Source: an uncultured Sulfitobacter sp. (GTDB lineage Bacteria; Pseudomonadota; Alphaproteobacteria; Rhodobacterales; Rhodobacteraceae). From it: a DNA stretch of 64,000 nucleotides. The notes under the pieces are model-generated. The model was not told the origin of the DNA. It saw only the letters and a list, made by a program, of their open reading frames with translations, and searched no databases. A program made the position numbers and the translations under genes. Shown here piece by piece: positions 29,363 through 38,569 of the stretch. The stretch covers positions 18,589 through 82,588 of the forward strand of contig CAJJCJ010000010.1 of the NCBI GenBank assembly GCA_905182645.1, read 5' to 3'. The stretch's first letter is position 1; each line of letters starts with the position of its first letter.

Positions 29363-30592
29363 ATGCGTCGCGTCGTCATCACAGGTTTGGGGATCGTATC
29401 CCCCATCGGGAATAACGCGGATGAGGTTTTGACCTCTCTGAAAGCTGGCAAGTCCGGCATTGAAGCCAGTCCAGAGATGGCCGAGCATGGCTTTCGGTCC
29501 CAGATTGCGGGTACTGTTAAGTTGGATATCAAGGACCATGTTGAGAAGCGCGCGTTGCGGTTTATGGGTCCGGGTGCGGCGTACGCCTATATCGCGATGG
29601 GTCAGGCGATTGCTGATGCGGGTCTGGATGAGGATACCGTTTCTAACGTGCGCACGGGTTTGATTGCGGGCTCTGGTGGGCCGTCAACGTCGGCCATGTT
29701 GGCAGCCCATGATGTTGTGAAAAACACAGGGGCGACGAAGCGCATTGGCCCGTTTGCTGTGCCAAAATGCATGTCGTCCACGATCTCTGCCAACTTATCG
29801 ACGCAGTATAAAATCAAGGGCATTAACTATTCGATCACGTCGGCCTGTTCCACATCCTTGCATTGCATCGGCGCTGCGTCAGAGCAAATCATGATGGGCA
29901 AGCAGGATGTGATGTTTGCGGGTGGTGCCGAGGAACTGGACTGGACGTTGTCTTGTCTGTTTGATGCGATGGGCGCGATGTCATCTAAGTATAACGACAC
30001 CCCCGAAAAAGCGTCTCGTGCGTTTGATGCGGACCGTGATGGGTTTGTGATCGCTGGTGGCGGCGCGATGTTGGTGTTGGAATCCCTGGAACACGCCCAA
30101 GCGCGCGGTGCGAAAATCTACGCCGAAGTCACAGGCTTTGCAGCCACATCCGACGGTCACGATATGGTGGCACCAAGTGGTGAGGGCGGTGAGCGGGCGA
30201 TGCGTGTCGCGCTGGAAACTCTGCCAGAGGGCCGCAAGGTCAGCTATATCAACGCACATGGGACATCGACGCCCGTGGGCGATGTCGGCGAGATTGAAGC
30301 GGTACGCCGCGTGTTTGGTCAAGGATCGACACCACCTGTGTCTTCAACCAAGTCCATGACGGGCCATTCCCAAGGGGCGACCGGTGCGTCCGAGGCTGTT
30401 TATTGCCTGCTGATGTTGGAGAATGACTTCATCGCGCCGTCGATCAACGTGGAGAATTTGGACCCCGCGCTGAACCCCGCCGAGATCGCGACTGAAATGA
30501 AAGCGGATGCTGGGCTGGACACGATCATGACCAACTCGTTTGGGTTTGGCGGCACGAATGGATCGATGTTGTTGAGCAAGTTTGCTGGGTAG
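29363..30592 (+). CDS. fabB: Beta-ketoacyl-ACP synthase I
   Basis: 409 aa thiolase-fold condensing enzyme. The catalytic Cys162 is in SITSACSTSLHCIG, and the two active-site histidines are in YINAHGTSTPVGD and SMTGHSQGATG. FabB elongates the cis-unsaturated acyl chain made by FabA. The ATG at 29363 has AAGGAGAG upstream. Confidence 0.96.
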   Translation: MRRVVITGLGIVSPIGNNADEVLTSLKAGKSGIEASPEMAEHGFRSQIAGTVKLDIKDHVEKRALRFMGPGAAYAYIAMGQAIADAGLDEDTVSNVRTGLIAGSGGPSTSAMLAAHDVVKNTGATKRIGPFAVPKCMSSTISANLSTQYKIKGINYSITSACSTSLHCIGAASEQIMMGKQDVMFAGGAEELDWTLSCLFDAMGAMSSKYNDTPEKASRAFDADRDGFVIAGGGAMLVLESLEHAQARGAKIYAEVTGFAATSDGHDMVAPSGEGGERAMRVALETLPEGRKVSYINAHGTSTPVGDVGEIEAVRRVFGQGSTPPVSSTKSMTGHSQGATGASEAVYCLLMLENDFIAPSINVENLDPALNPAEIATEMKADAGLDTIMTNSFGFGGTNGSMLLSKFAG

Positions 30593-30611
30593 GTATGCGC
30601 TCCATACGTAA

Positions 30612-31100
30612 TTGGCGTTTCGCAAACCGGAAGTGGCGCGAAACAGCAGCGCTTCCAAACAGGCAGCCCTTGTCGACCAAATCAATAGATATTGGGGCTG
30701 GACTGGCTTAAATGCTGCAGAAGTGGTCGGGCGGAATGAGTTTGGCAACTTTCTTGTCTTGGACAAAGACGGCACTTTTTGGCGCATTTGTCCTAAACAA
30801 TTAGCCTGTGACATCGTGGCTGATACGCCCGCAGAATTTGAGAGCTTAATCAACGATCCAGAGTTCAACTTGGATTGGCAAATGTCAGCAATTGTTGAAA
30901 TCGCACGGCAAAAATTTGGACCACAAAAAGTGGGATGGATTTATTACCTCGTTATTCCCGATTTGTTTGGTGGCTTGTACGATGAAGTTAATATTCAGAC
31001 AGTTTCGATCAATCAACTCATTTCTCATTCAGGTGAGTGGGCATTCGCAATCAAGGATCTGCCTGAAGGTGGTCAAATTCGGCTGCGGGTTATTGAATGA
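30612..31100 (+). CDS. T6SS immunity protein Tdi1-type domain protein (DUF1851)
   Basis: About 162 aa. GWTGLNAAEVVGRNEFGNFLV, LDKDGTFWRICPKQLACDIV, the middle YYLVIPDLFGGLYDEVNIQT and the end FAIKDLPEGGQIRLRV match the DUF1851 family, which includes the Agrobacterium DNase-immunity protein Tdi1. No type VI secretion gene or partner toxin is in the window; in this position between fabB and fabI it is an orphan. The start is uncertain: TTG 30612 is the first in-frame choice and a GTG at 30633 is an alternative. Confidence 0.6.
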   Translation: MAFRKPEVARNSSASKQAALVDQINRYWGWTGLNAAEVVGRNEFGNFLVLDKDGTFWRICPKQLACDIVADTPAEFESLINDPEFNLDWQMSAIVEIARQKFGPQKVGWIYYLVIPDLFGGLYDEVNIQTVSINQLISHSGEWAFAIKDLPEGGQIRLRVIE

Positions 31101-31205
31101 ATTTGCAGGACCTAAATGTTCCGACGAAATTTTCGCTAGCGTTTTGAAAACTTGACGCCACATCCCAAACCGTCCAACTAACTCCAAATAGCTGAGGGAC
31201 TGCAC

Positions 31206-31994
31206 ATGACCATTTCAATGCACGGCAAACGCGGACTGATTATGGGGGTTGCTAATGAACGCTCTATTGCTTGGGGGATTGCTAAGGCGATGTCTGAGGC
31301 GGGTGCGGAATTGGCGTTTACGTATCAGGGTGAGGCGTTTGGTAAACGGTTGGCGCCTTTGGCCGCCAGCGTTGGCTCTGACTTTATGGTTGATGTTGAT
31401 GTGACCGATGCAGCGTCCATGGACGCGGCGTTTGCTGCGCTCGCGGAAAATTGGGGCACGTTTGATTTCGTTGTGCACGCCATCGCCTATTCCGACAAGA
31501 ATGAGCTGACGGGGCGTATTTCGGACACCAGCGTTGAGAACTTCAAGAACTCGATGGTGATTTCCTGTTATTCGCTGATTGATGTGTCCAAGCGCGCGAT
31601 GGCGTTGATGCCAAATGGCGGCACAATCCTGACGTTGACGTATCAAGGGTCCAACAAAGTGACCCCAAGCTATAACGTCATGGGTGTCGCCAAGGCAGCA
31701 CTTGAGAGTGCTGTTCGCTATTTAGCAAATGATCTTGGCCCTGACCAAATCCGCGTGAACGCGATTTCACCGGGTCCGATGAAGACGCTTGCGGGGGCGG
31801 CCATTGGTGGTGCGCGCAAGACGTATAAGCATACGGGTGAAAACGCGCCGATGCGGTCCAATGCGACCCTAGAGGCTGTCGGTGGCACTGCGGTTTATCT
31901 GGCGTCCGATGCGGGGGCTTGCACCACGGGTGAGATTATCCGCGTTGATGGTGGCTATCATGTTCTGGGGATGCCACAGGCCGAAAATCTTTAA
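31206..31994 (+). CDS. fabI: Enoyl-ACP reductase (NADH), FabI type
   Basis: 262 aa short-chain dehydrogenase fold. The cofactor loop GVANERSIAWGIAKAM near residue 12 and the catalytic pair in YNVMGVAKAALES (Tyr-x6-Lys) identify FabI, the last step of each elongation cycle. The C-terminal GACTTGEIIRVDGGYHVLGM is typical. Confidence 0.95.
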   Translation: MTISMHGKRGLIMGVANERSIAWGIAKAMSEAGAELAFTYQGEAFGKRLAPLAASVGSDFMVDVDVTDAASMDAAFAALAENWGTFDFVVHAIAYSDKNELTGRISDTSVENFKNSMVISCYSLIDVSKRAMALMPNGGTILTLTYQGSNKVTPSYNVMGVAKAALESAVRYLANDLGPDQIRVNAISPGPMKTLAGAAIGGARKTYKHTGENAPMRSNATLEAVGGTAVYLASDAGACTTGEIIRVDGGYHVLGMPQAENL

Positions 31995-32018
31995 TCGGCC
32001 TGTAAGCGGGACAAGCGG

Positions 32019-32453
32019 TTAAGCCGCGTCGATGCCTGTGATCTCAAAGTCGAACGTCAGGTCCTTGCCAGCCAGCATGTGGTTCGCGTCAAGCGTGATT
32101 TCAGTGTCTGAGACTTCGGCGATTGTGACCGGAATGACTTGGCCTTCGGGTGACTGCATCTGCAACTGTGTGCCGACTTCGGCGGGGATGTCATCTGGGA
32201 ATTCGCTGCGCGGAACCGCCTGACGTGCGTCTGGGTTCATGTCGCCATAAGCATCCGCAGCTGCGATGACCGCGACCTTTTTCTCGCCGACGATCATGCC
32301 ATAGATTGCTTGATCGAGACCTTTGATAATCATGCCGGACCCCAGCGTGAACTCCAACGGGTCGCGCCCTTCGGAGCTGTCGAACACCTCGCCTGATGTC
32401 AGGGTGCCTGTGTAGTGGATGCCGATCGTGTCGCCAGCTTTTGCTTGTGTCAT
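32019..32453 (-). CDS. FKBP-type peptidyl-prolyl isomerase, SlyD-like
   Basis: 144 aa. An FKBP domain (GDTIGIHYTGTLTSGEVFDSS, then EFTLGSGMIIKGLDQAIYGM) is interrupted by an insert-in-flap domain ending NHMLAGKDLTFDFEI, the SlyD arrangement. The metal-binding His-rich tail of E. coli SlyD is absent. It acts as a folding helper in the cytosol and converges on fabI. Confidence 0.88.
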   Translation of the reverse strand: MTQAKAGDTIGIHYTGTLTSGEVFDSSEGRDPLEFTLGSGMIIKGLDQAIYGMIVGEKKVAVIAAADAYGDMNPDARQAVPRSEFPDDIPAEVGTQLQMQSPEGQVIPVTIAEVSDTEITLDANHMLAGKDLTFDFEITGIDAA

Positions 32454-32591
32454 GTCGTGCTTTCATCTTGTCATTTGGGTTTCTGGCGGTCTTGCTACGG
32501 TGTGCGCCTGCGGGATGCAAACCGCTTTGCCTCTTTTCGGCGGCGCGGCTGTATGACAGTCTGCCTCAAACCCGATCACCGAAGGGACAGC

Positions 32592-33272
32592 ATGTTGCCC
32601 AAATCAGTTTATGTATTTGATGCTTATGGCACTTTGTTTGATGTCAATGCCGCCGCCAGAGAGGCCGCGACCGAGCAAGCCCATGCTGCATTGGCCAAAC
32701 ATTGGCCGCAGGTTGCCGCCAATTGGCGCGCCAAGCAGTTGGAATACACGTGGCTGCGTGCCGTTGCTGGACATCATTGTGATTTCTGGCAAGTCACCCA
32801 AGACGGATTGGATTGGGCATTAGAGGCCGCAGGGCTGCATGATCCAGCCACCCGCGCCCGCCTGTTGGATTTGTATTGGGAATTGGCCGCTTATGCGGAA
32901 GTCCCTGCCATGCTCGCCACACTGAAGGCACGCGGCGCGAAGACCGCGATATTGTCGAATGGATCGCCCACGATGCTGCAAGCGGCTGTGAAATCTGCCG
33001 AGATCGCCCATATGTTGGATGCATTGCTGTCGGTGGAATCCGTTGGCGTGTTTAAGCCGCATGCATCAGTTTACGACCTTGTGGGCGCGCGTTTTGGTTG
33101 CGCTAAGGGGGACGTGTTGTTCGTGTCGTCGAACGGATGGGACGCTGCTGGCGCTGCCGGATACGGGTTCACAACCGCATGGGTGAACCGCGCTGGTGCA
33201 CCAATTGACCGGCTGTATGCCAAACCGACCCATGTCCTGCCCGACCTAACCACCATACCAGAGGTAGCCTGA
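32592..33272 (+). CDS. Haloacid dehalogenase, type II
   Basis: 226 aa HAD-superfamily protein. The nucleophile Asp is in VYVFDAYGTLFDV, motif II is AILSNGSPTML, and motif III/IV region is GVFKPHASVYDLV followed by FVSSNGWDAAGAAGYGF, which is the L-2-haloacid dehalogenase pattern. The ATG at 32592 follows AAGGGACAG. Its TGA overlaps the ATG of the following hydrolase by one base. Confidence 0.88.
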   Translation: MLPKSVYVFDAYGTLFDVNAAAREAATEQAHAALAKHWPQVAANWRAKQLEYTWLRAVAGHHCDFWQVTQDGLDWALEAAGLHDPATRARLLDLYWELAAYAEVPAMLATLKARGAKTAILSNGSPTMLQAAVKSAEIAHMLDALLSVESVGVFKPHASVYDLVGARFGCAKGDVLFVSSNGWDAAGAAGYGFTTAWVNRAGAPIDRLYAKPTHVLPDLTTIPEVA

Positions 33273-34096
33273 TGCCCCACTTTACCGCAGCCGATGGCAC
33301 AAAGCTTTATTATGAGGAAAGCGGCAAGGGTATCCCCGTGTTGTGCCTTGCTGGACTGACACGCAATACCGCCGATTTTGACCATATCGCCCCGCATTTG
33401 CCTGTGCGCCTAATCCGCATGGACTACCGTGGCCGCGGACAGTCAGATTGGGCTGATCCGTCGACTTATAAGATCCCACAAGAGGGCGCTGATGTGCTGG
33501 CGCTGCTGGACCATCTGGGGCTAGAGAAGGTCGCAATTTTGGGCACCTCACGCGGTGGGTTGATTGCGATGCTGCTGGCGGCGACGGCCAAAGATCGCCT
33601 GTTGGGAGTTGCCCTAAATGACATCGGCCCAGTGATTGAAGATACTGGCATGGATGTGATCCGCGCCTATTTGGGGCGCAATCCGCCGCAAGATAATCAC
33701 GAAGATGCAGCCTGCGCGCGTGCCAAGCTGTGGACCCGTTTTGCCGGTGTCCCGCATGCCCGTTGGTTGGCTGAGGTCCGTGCGCATTACGCGCAGACCA
33801 TGGATGGTTTGGTCATTCGGTATGACCCAAAACTGCGTAACGCCGTGCTGGAAACAGCGGATGCGCCGATGCCCGATCTTTGGCCGCTATATGACGCGCT
33901 TGGGGGGATGCCTCTTGCGCTTATTCGCGGGGCGAATTCTGATTTACTGTCCGAGGCGACTGCCGATGAAATGCTGCGCCGCAGACCCGATATTATCCGC
34001 GCGGATATTGCGGATCGCGGCCATGTGCCGTTTTTGGATGAAGAATACGCGCTTGATGCGTTGACCGAATGGTTGGAGGACCTGCATGAACTTTGA
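33272..34096 (+). CDS. Alpha/beta hydrolase
   Basis: 274 aa. The nucleophile elbow is GTSRGG, the oxyanion region LCLAGLTRN, and the catalytic His is in ADRGHVPFLDE near the C-terminus. DYRGRGQSDWAD after the third strand is typical. The substrate is unknown. The gene overlaps the haloacid dehalogenase by one base and the following dehydratase by eleven, so the three are one translational unit. Confidence 0.85.
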   Translation: MPHFTAADGTKLYYEESGKGIPVLCLAGLTRNTADFDHIAPHLPVRLIRMDYRGRGQSDWADPSTYKIPQEGADVLALLDHLGLEKVAILGTSRGGLIAMLLAATAKDRLLGVALNDIGPVIEDTGMDVIRAYLGRNPPQDNHEDAACARAKLWTRFAGVPHARWLAEVRAHYAQTMDGLVIRYDPKLRNAVLETADAPMPDLWPLYDALGGMPLALIRGANSDLLSEATADEMLRRRPDIIRADIADRGHVPFLDEEYALDALTEWLEDLHEL

Positions 34097-35054
34097 GATG
34101 ATAACTGCTGCTGCTGGCCGCCTAAAAGGCCATGCGCGGGTGACCCCGATGCTGACCTCGCCATTCCTTGATGACATTGCTGGCCGGCGGGTTTTGGTCA
34201 AGGCGGAATGCTTGCAACATACGGGATCGTTTAAGTTTCGCGGTGGCTGGTCTGCGGTATCTGCTTTGACGGACAATGCGTTGAAAACTGGCGTTATTGC
34301 GTTTTCATCGGGCAACCACGCCCAAGGTGTGGCGATGGCTGCGGCGGCTCATGGTGCGCCTGCGGTGATCGTGATGCCATCAGATGCCCCACAGATGAAG
34401 ATCGACAATACACGCACCTTGGGGGCCGAGGTTATTTTATATGACCGCGAAACCGAGGACCGCGACGAGATTGGTGCGCGGATTGCGGCGCAGCGTGGGC
34501 TGACGTTGATCAAGCCATACGACGAGCCGCAGGTTATCGCGGGTCAAGGCACAACTGGGTTGGAAATCGCCCAGCAGGCAGCCGCGCTTGGCGTAACGTC
34601 CGGCGATGTGATGGTCTGTTGTGGTGGTGGCGGTCTGACGTCTGGGATTGCGCTGGCACTTGCTGAACTGGCCCCCGACATGCTTGTCCGCCCTGCTGAG
34701 CCCGAACATTTTGACGACGTGACCCGCAGCCTCGTGTCCGGCAAGATCGAACGCAACGCGACACATAGCGGATCAATCTGCGACGCGATTATCACAATCG
34801 CACCGGGCAACATAACGTTCCCAATATTACAGACCCACTGCGGGCCGGGCGTGGTTGTCACCGATGATGAATGCCTGCGCGCCATGGGGCTCGCGTTTTC
34901 ACGGCTCAAGATCGTTGTTGAACCCGGTGGGGCAGCGGCCCTTGCCGCCGCGCTGTTCCACCCAGATCAATTTCGCGGCGACGCCGTGATCGCAGTGACA
35001 ACCGGCGGCAACGTCGACCCCGCGCAATTCGCCCGCGCCTTGGAGACCCTATGA
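34086..35054 (+). CDS. Threonine/serine dehydratase (fold-type II PLP enzyme)
   Basis: 322 aa. The PLP lysine is in GSFKFRGGWSA, followed by SSGNHAQGVAMAAA and the phosphate loop CCGGGGLTSG. There is no C-terminal ACT regulatory domain, so this is a catabolic-type or serine racemase/hydroxyaspartate-type enzyme rather than IlvA. It overlaps the preceding hydrolase, and its TGA overlaps the ATG of the broken endonuclease-family gene. Confidence 0.85.
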   Translation: MNFEMITAAAGRLKGHARVTPMLTSPFLDDIAGRRVLVKAECLQHTGSFKFRGGWSAVSALTDNALKTGVIAFSSGNHAQGVAMAAAAHGAPAVIVMPSDAPQMKIDNTRTLGAEVILYDRETEDRDEIGARIAAQRGLTLIKPYDEPQVIAGQGTTGLEIAQQAAALGVTSGDVMVCCGGGGLTSGIALALAELAPDMLVRPAEPEHFDDVTRSLVSGKIERNATHSGSICDAIITIAPGNITFPILQTHCGPGVVVTDDECLRAMGLAFSRLKIVVEPGGAAALAAALFHPDQFRGDAVIAVTTGGNVDPAQFARALETL

Positions 35055-36270
35055 CCGAATTCACAATCGCCAGTTTCAACGTCAAAAACCTGATTGAGGC
35101 CGACCACGAGTATTAAAATACGAGGCCTACACCCCCGAAGAACACAGCTGGAAACAGTCATGGTTGGCCAATCAGATGTTGACGCTGAACGCTGATATCA
35201 TCTGTTTTTAGGAGATATTTAGCGAGAAATCCCTGCGTGATGTGATCGAGGAAACCGACGAGTTGGGATCAGAGGCCAATGCGTCGAATATTCCAGACCG
35301 GTCAAAGCGGTATGCCCGCAAGGCAATATTTCACAAGCTTGCCCATGAAAGTTACGCCGATGCTGCGCTGGCTTTTGCGCCCAATGCCAATGACGGCGGC
35401 CCTGGGCCACGGCGCCCCGGTGTGGCCACGCTTTCGCGGTTTGGGTTTGCTGCTCCGCCAGAGATCCTGCAAGATTTGCCAGAACCGTTGAACATTCCGT
35501 TTAGCGATTTGGACGGGTCCGACGGCGGGTATTATACGATCAAGCGGTTGTCGCGGCCTGTGCTTAAGACCAAAATTCCGGTTGGTGACATCGTCATTAC
35601 CGTCTTTAATTGCCACCTAAAATCCAAGCTGGGAGAGCTTGATCGACCCAAGGGTGCGGCTTTTGCGCCTGCGGCCGATCTGGTCAACTATGATCCGGCT
35701 GGACGCGCGATGGGGTCACTGCGCGCGGGCTTGCGCCGGATGGCAGAGGCGTGGGTGCTGCGCCGCGAAATTTTGACTGAACTAGAGGCCGGTAATCCGG
35801 TCATGGTGCTGGGTGATATGAACGACAGTGAACATGCGGTCAGTTCCGAGATTATATCGGGCGAGACGCCGTTCAAGAACTACGCATGGATGCGCAGGCA
35901 TGATGCGGCCCACAAAGGCGATCGCTATAAAGATACTGAGAACGAGGCGATCCAAGCGCAGATTAACCGCGTCCGGCTGTATTCCGCAGAAAAGATGTTC
36001 GTGCGCAAATCGGCGCGCAACATGATTTATACGTCGGCTTTTGGCGGTGTGTTTGAATCGATCGACCAGATCCTGATGTCCCGACATTTCAACCAAGGCG
36101 ACCCAGAGGCGATTGGCGAAATGACGTATTTTAACGTGCTCAACGACCACCTGACTGACGGCAGTCATCCCGATGCGCCTTACAATAAATTGGCGTCTGA
36201 CCACGGCCAAATTATGGCGCATATCTTGCTGAACGACGCCCAAAAATTGGGCAATTTGCAAAACTGTTGA
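35051..36270 (+). pseudogene. Endonuclease/exonuclease/phosphatase-family protein, broken
   Basis: The start ATG 35051 gives MTEFTIASFNVKNLIEADHE, the classic first strand of the EEP fold. Within 22 codons the frame is lost near 35112, and the sense continues in the adjacent frame as WLANQMLTLNADIICF, where TAG at 35209-35211 replaces the codon for Gln in the conserved ICFQE motif; EIFSEKSLR follows at once. From there an open frame of over 340 codons runs to 36270 with VVLGDMNDSEHAV and ASDHGQIMAHIL, the catalytic D-x-N and SDH motifs. The catalytic core is well preserved, so the damage is probably recent. One indel plus one C-to-T change explain it. Confidence 0.8.
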
Positions 36271-36351
36271 CTCATGCTTGGAAATCCCTTCAAGTGCCCG
36301 CTAGGGAGGGTTGCCCAGCGTCCCGCGCAAGCGATGGATCGGGTGACAGGA

Positions 36352-36393
36352 AAAGCCGCGCCGGGGAAACCCATTGCGCGGCTTTATCTTTTT
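36352..36393 (+). terminator. Rho-independent terminator after the EEP-family gene
   Basis: AAAGCCGCG pairs with CGCGGCTTT around a 16-base loop, and ATCTTTTT follows. It closes the dehalogenase-hydrolase-dehydratase-EEP transcription unit. Confidence 0.75.
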
Positions 36394-36411
36394 GATGAGG
36401 TGACAGACACG

Positions 36412-37227
36412 ATGCGCGAGTTTTCAGCCCTGAACGGGACGGTTCGGATTCACGGTCAAATCGACGGTGTGGACCACCCGATTACCCCAACAATCGTCTT
36501 TGCAAATTCGCTTGGAACCACGCTGGCGTTGTGGCGCAAGGTGCTGCCGTTACTGCCAGACGGAATCCGGATTATACGGTATGACTTGCGCGGCCATGGG
36601 CAATCTGACATCCCCGATGGGCCCTACACCATGGGGCAGCTGATCAGTGATGCCGCCGCGATTTGCGATGCGGCGGACGTTACCGATGCAATGTTTGTGG
36701 GTCTGTCTGTGGGCGGTATGATCGGCCAAGGTTTGGCCGTCAAACGACCCGATTTGATACGTGCGCTTGTGCTGTCCAACACGGCGGCAAAGATCGGCAA
36801 TCAACAGCTATGGGATGACCGGATCGCGGCGGTGCATGCTCAGGGCATGGCAGCAATGGCCGACACGGTCATGGCACGTTGGTTTGGGCGCGATTTTGCG
36901 AACACCCCTGAGGTCACACCATGGCAGGACATGGTGAGTTCCGCTAATCCAAAAGGATATGTGGGCGTCTGCGCGGCCATCGCAGGTACGGATTTTTATA
37001 CACCGACTTCGGACCTTCGCATTCCCACGCTTGGGATCGCAGGCGGCCAAGACGGGGCAACACCCGCTGATCTGGTACGCGAAACGGTGGACCTGATCCC
37101 TGGATCGCAGTTTAAGGTCATGCCTCGCTGTGGCCACCTGCCTTGCGCGCAGGACCCTATCAGCTATGCCGAGATCCTGACCGAATTTCTGGCCAACACC
37201 GGACACCTTACTGGGCTTGCAAACTAG
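36412..37227 (+). CDS. pcaD: 3-oxoadipate enol-lactonase-type alpha/beta hydrolase
   Basis: 271 aa. The sequence IVFANSLGTTLALWRKVLP near the N-terminus, RYDLRGHGQSDIPDGPYT and the nucleophile elbow GLSVGGMIGQG match PcaD, which opens 3-oxoadipate enol-lactone in the protocatechuate branch of the beta-ketoadipate pathway; CGHLPCAQDP holds the catalytic His. The ATG at 36412 was preferred to an upstream start that would read through the terminator. No other pca genes are near, so the role is inferred from sequence alone. Confidence 0.75.
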   Translation: MREFSALNGTVRIHGQIDGVDHPITPTIVFANSLGTTLALWRKVLPLLPDGIRIIRYDLRGHGQSDIPDGPYTMGQLISDAAAICDAADVTDAMFVGLSVGGMIGQGLAVKRPDLIRALVLSNTAAKIGNQQLWDDRIAAVHAQGMAAMADTVMARWFGRDFANTPEVTPWQDMVSSANPKGYVGVCAAIAGTDFYTPTSDLRIPTLGIAGGQDGATPADLVRETVDLIPGSQFKVMPRCGHLPCAQDPISYAEILTEFLANTGHLTGLAN

Positions 37228-37272
37228 GCCAAAGTATTTAGATCGTGTGGATCACAACGCCGGAGCGCACCC

Positions 37273-38487
37273 ATGCAAAATCGATTGCCTTTGATCTTTA
37301 TCCTGATCACTGTAATGCTCGACAGCATGGGCATCGGGCTGATTATGCCCGTAATGCCCGATCTTATTCAAGAATTAGAGGCTGGCGATTTGGGTCAAGC
37401 CGCGCTTTGGGGCGGAATTCTTGCAGCCATATTCGCGGTCATGCAGTTCCTGTTTGGACCTGTCATCGGCGGGTTGTCTGATCGGTTTGGGCGCAGGCCT
37501 GTTTTGTTAATCGCACTTGTTGTTATGGCGTTTGATTATGTTTTGATGGCCGTGGCTGGTACGATTTGGCTGCTTGTGATCGGGCGCATTATCGGCGGGA
37601 TCACGGCGGCGACGCAATCCACGGCGTCGGCCTATATGGCGGATATTTCCAAACCCGAAGATAAAAGCGCCAACTTTGGCCTGATCGGCGCTGCCTTTGG
37701 GATGGGGTTTGTGCTTGGGCCATTGATGGGCGGCTTGTTAGCGGAATATGGCACGCGCGCACCGTTCTGGGCAGCTGCTGTTTTGGCGGGTGCCAACGCG
37801 ATCTTTGGTTATTTCGCCCTGCCAGAAACCGTCACTGACCAGATTAGACGGCCATTTTCACTGAGGCGTGCCAACCCGCTTGGGGCATTCAAACACATCG
37901 GCCAATTGCCTGGGTTGGGGCGGTTGATGGGTATGTCGTTTATCTATGGGATCGCGTTTTTCGTATACCCAAGCATCTGGGCCTATTTTGGCAAGCTACA
38001 ATTTGGCTGGGGGCCGGGCATGATCGGGCTGTCGCTGGGCGCGTTTGGGATCGGGATCGCCATCGTCCAAGGTGTTCTAATCCGGCCCATCCTTGCGCGG
38101 ATCGGCGAACGTAACGCGGTGCTGTTGGGGCTTGGCGTCGATGTGGTGGCGTTCGTCGCACTTGGGTTCGTGACCAACGGCTGGATCGCATTGGCGCTGA
38201 CACCGCTGACGGCACTTGGGTCCATCGCAGGCCCCGCATTGCAAGGTATCATGTCACGCACTGCACCCGACGACCAACAAGGCGAATTGCAAGGCGCACT
38301 GACGTCAATCAACGCGGTGGCGTCCATTGCGGCCCCGCTGGCCATGACGCAGGTGTTCTTTTACTTCACCCACGAAAATGCGCCGATTTACCTGCCGGGG
38401 GCACCGTTCATCCTATCGGCGATCTTGGTCGTTGGGGCGATTGGCGTCTATCTTCCGGCTTTACGAACAAAGCAGGCTGACATCTAA
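37273..38487 (+). CDS. MFS transporter, TetA (TCR/Tet) family
   Basis: 404 aa with twelve membrane segments. LDSMGIGLIMPVMPDLIQEL in helix 1 and GGLSDRFGRRPVLLI in loop 2-3 are the signatures of the drug:H+ antiporter-1 TCR/Tet group. Such proteins in marine alphaproteobacteria are usually chromosomal and not proof of tetracycline resistance. It is followed by an alcohol dehydrogenase gene in the same direction. Confidence 0.88.
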   Translation: MQNRLPLIFILITVMLDSMGIGLIMPVMPDLIQELEAGDLGQAALWGGILAAIFAVMQFLFGPVIGGLSDRFGRRPVLLIALVVMAFDYVLMAVAGTIWLLVIGRIIGGITAATQSTASAYMADISKPEDKSANFGLIGAAFGMGFVLGPLMGGLLAEYGTRAPFWAAAVLAGANAIFGYFALPETVTDQIRRPFSLRRANPLGAFKHIGQLPGLGRLMGMSFIYGIAFFVYPSIWAYFGKLQFGWGPGMIGLSLGAFGIGIAIVQGVLIRPILARIGERNAVLLGLGVDVVAFVALGFVTNGWIALALTPLTALGSIAGPALQGIMSRTAPDDQQGELQGALTSINAVASIAAPLAMTQVFFYFTHENAPIYLPGAPFILSAILVVGAIGVYLPALRTKQADI

Positions 38488-38569
38488 AAACCGACATACA
38501 AAGTCGGAATCAGTCTTGCTAAGATTAGCCGCAAACGGGCAGCATGGGGCAAAGCATAAGGGACGTTCC

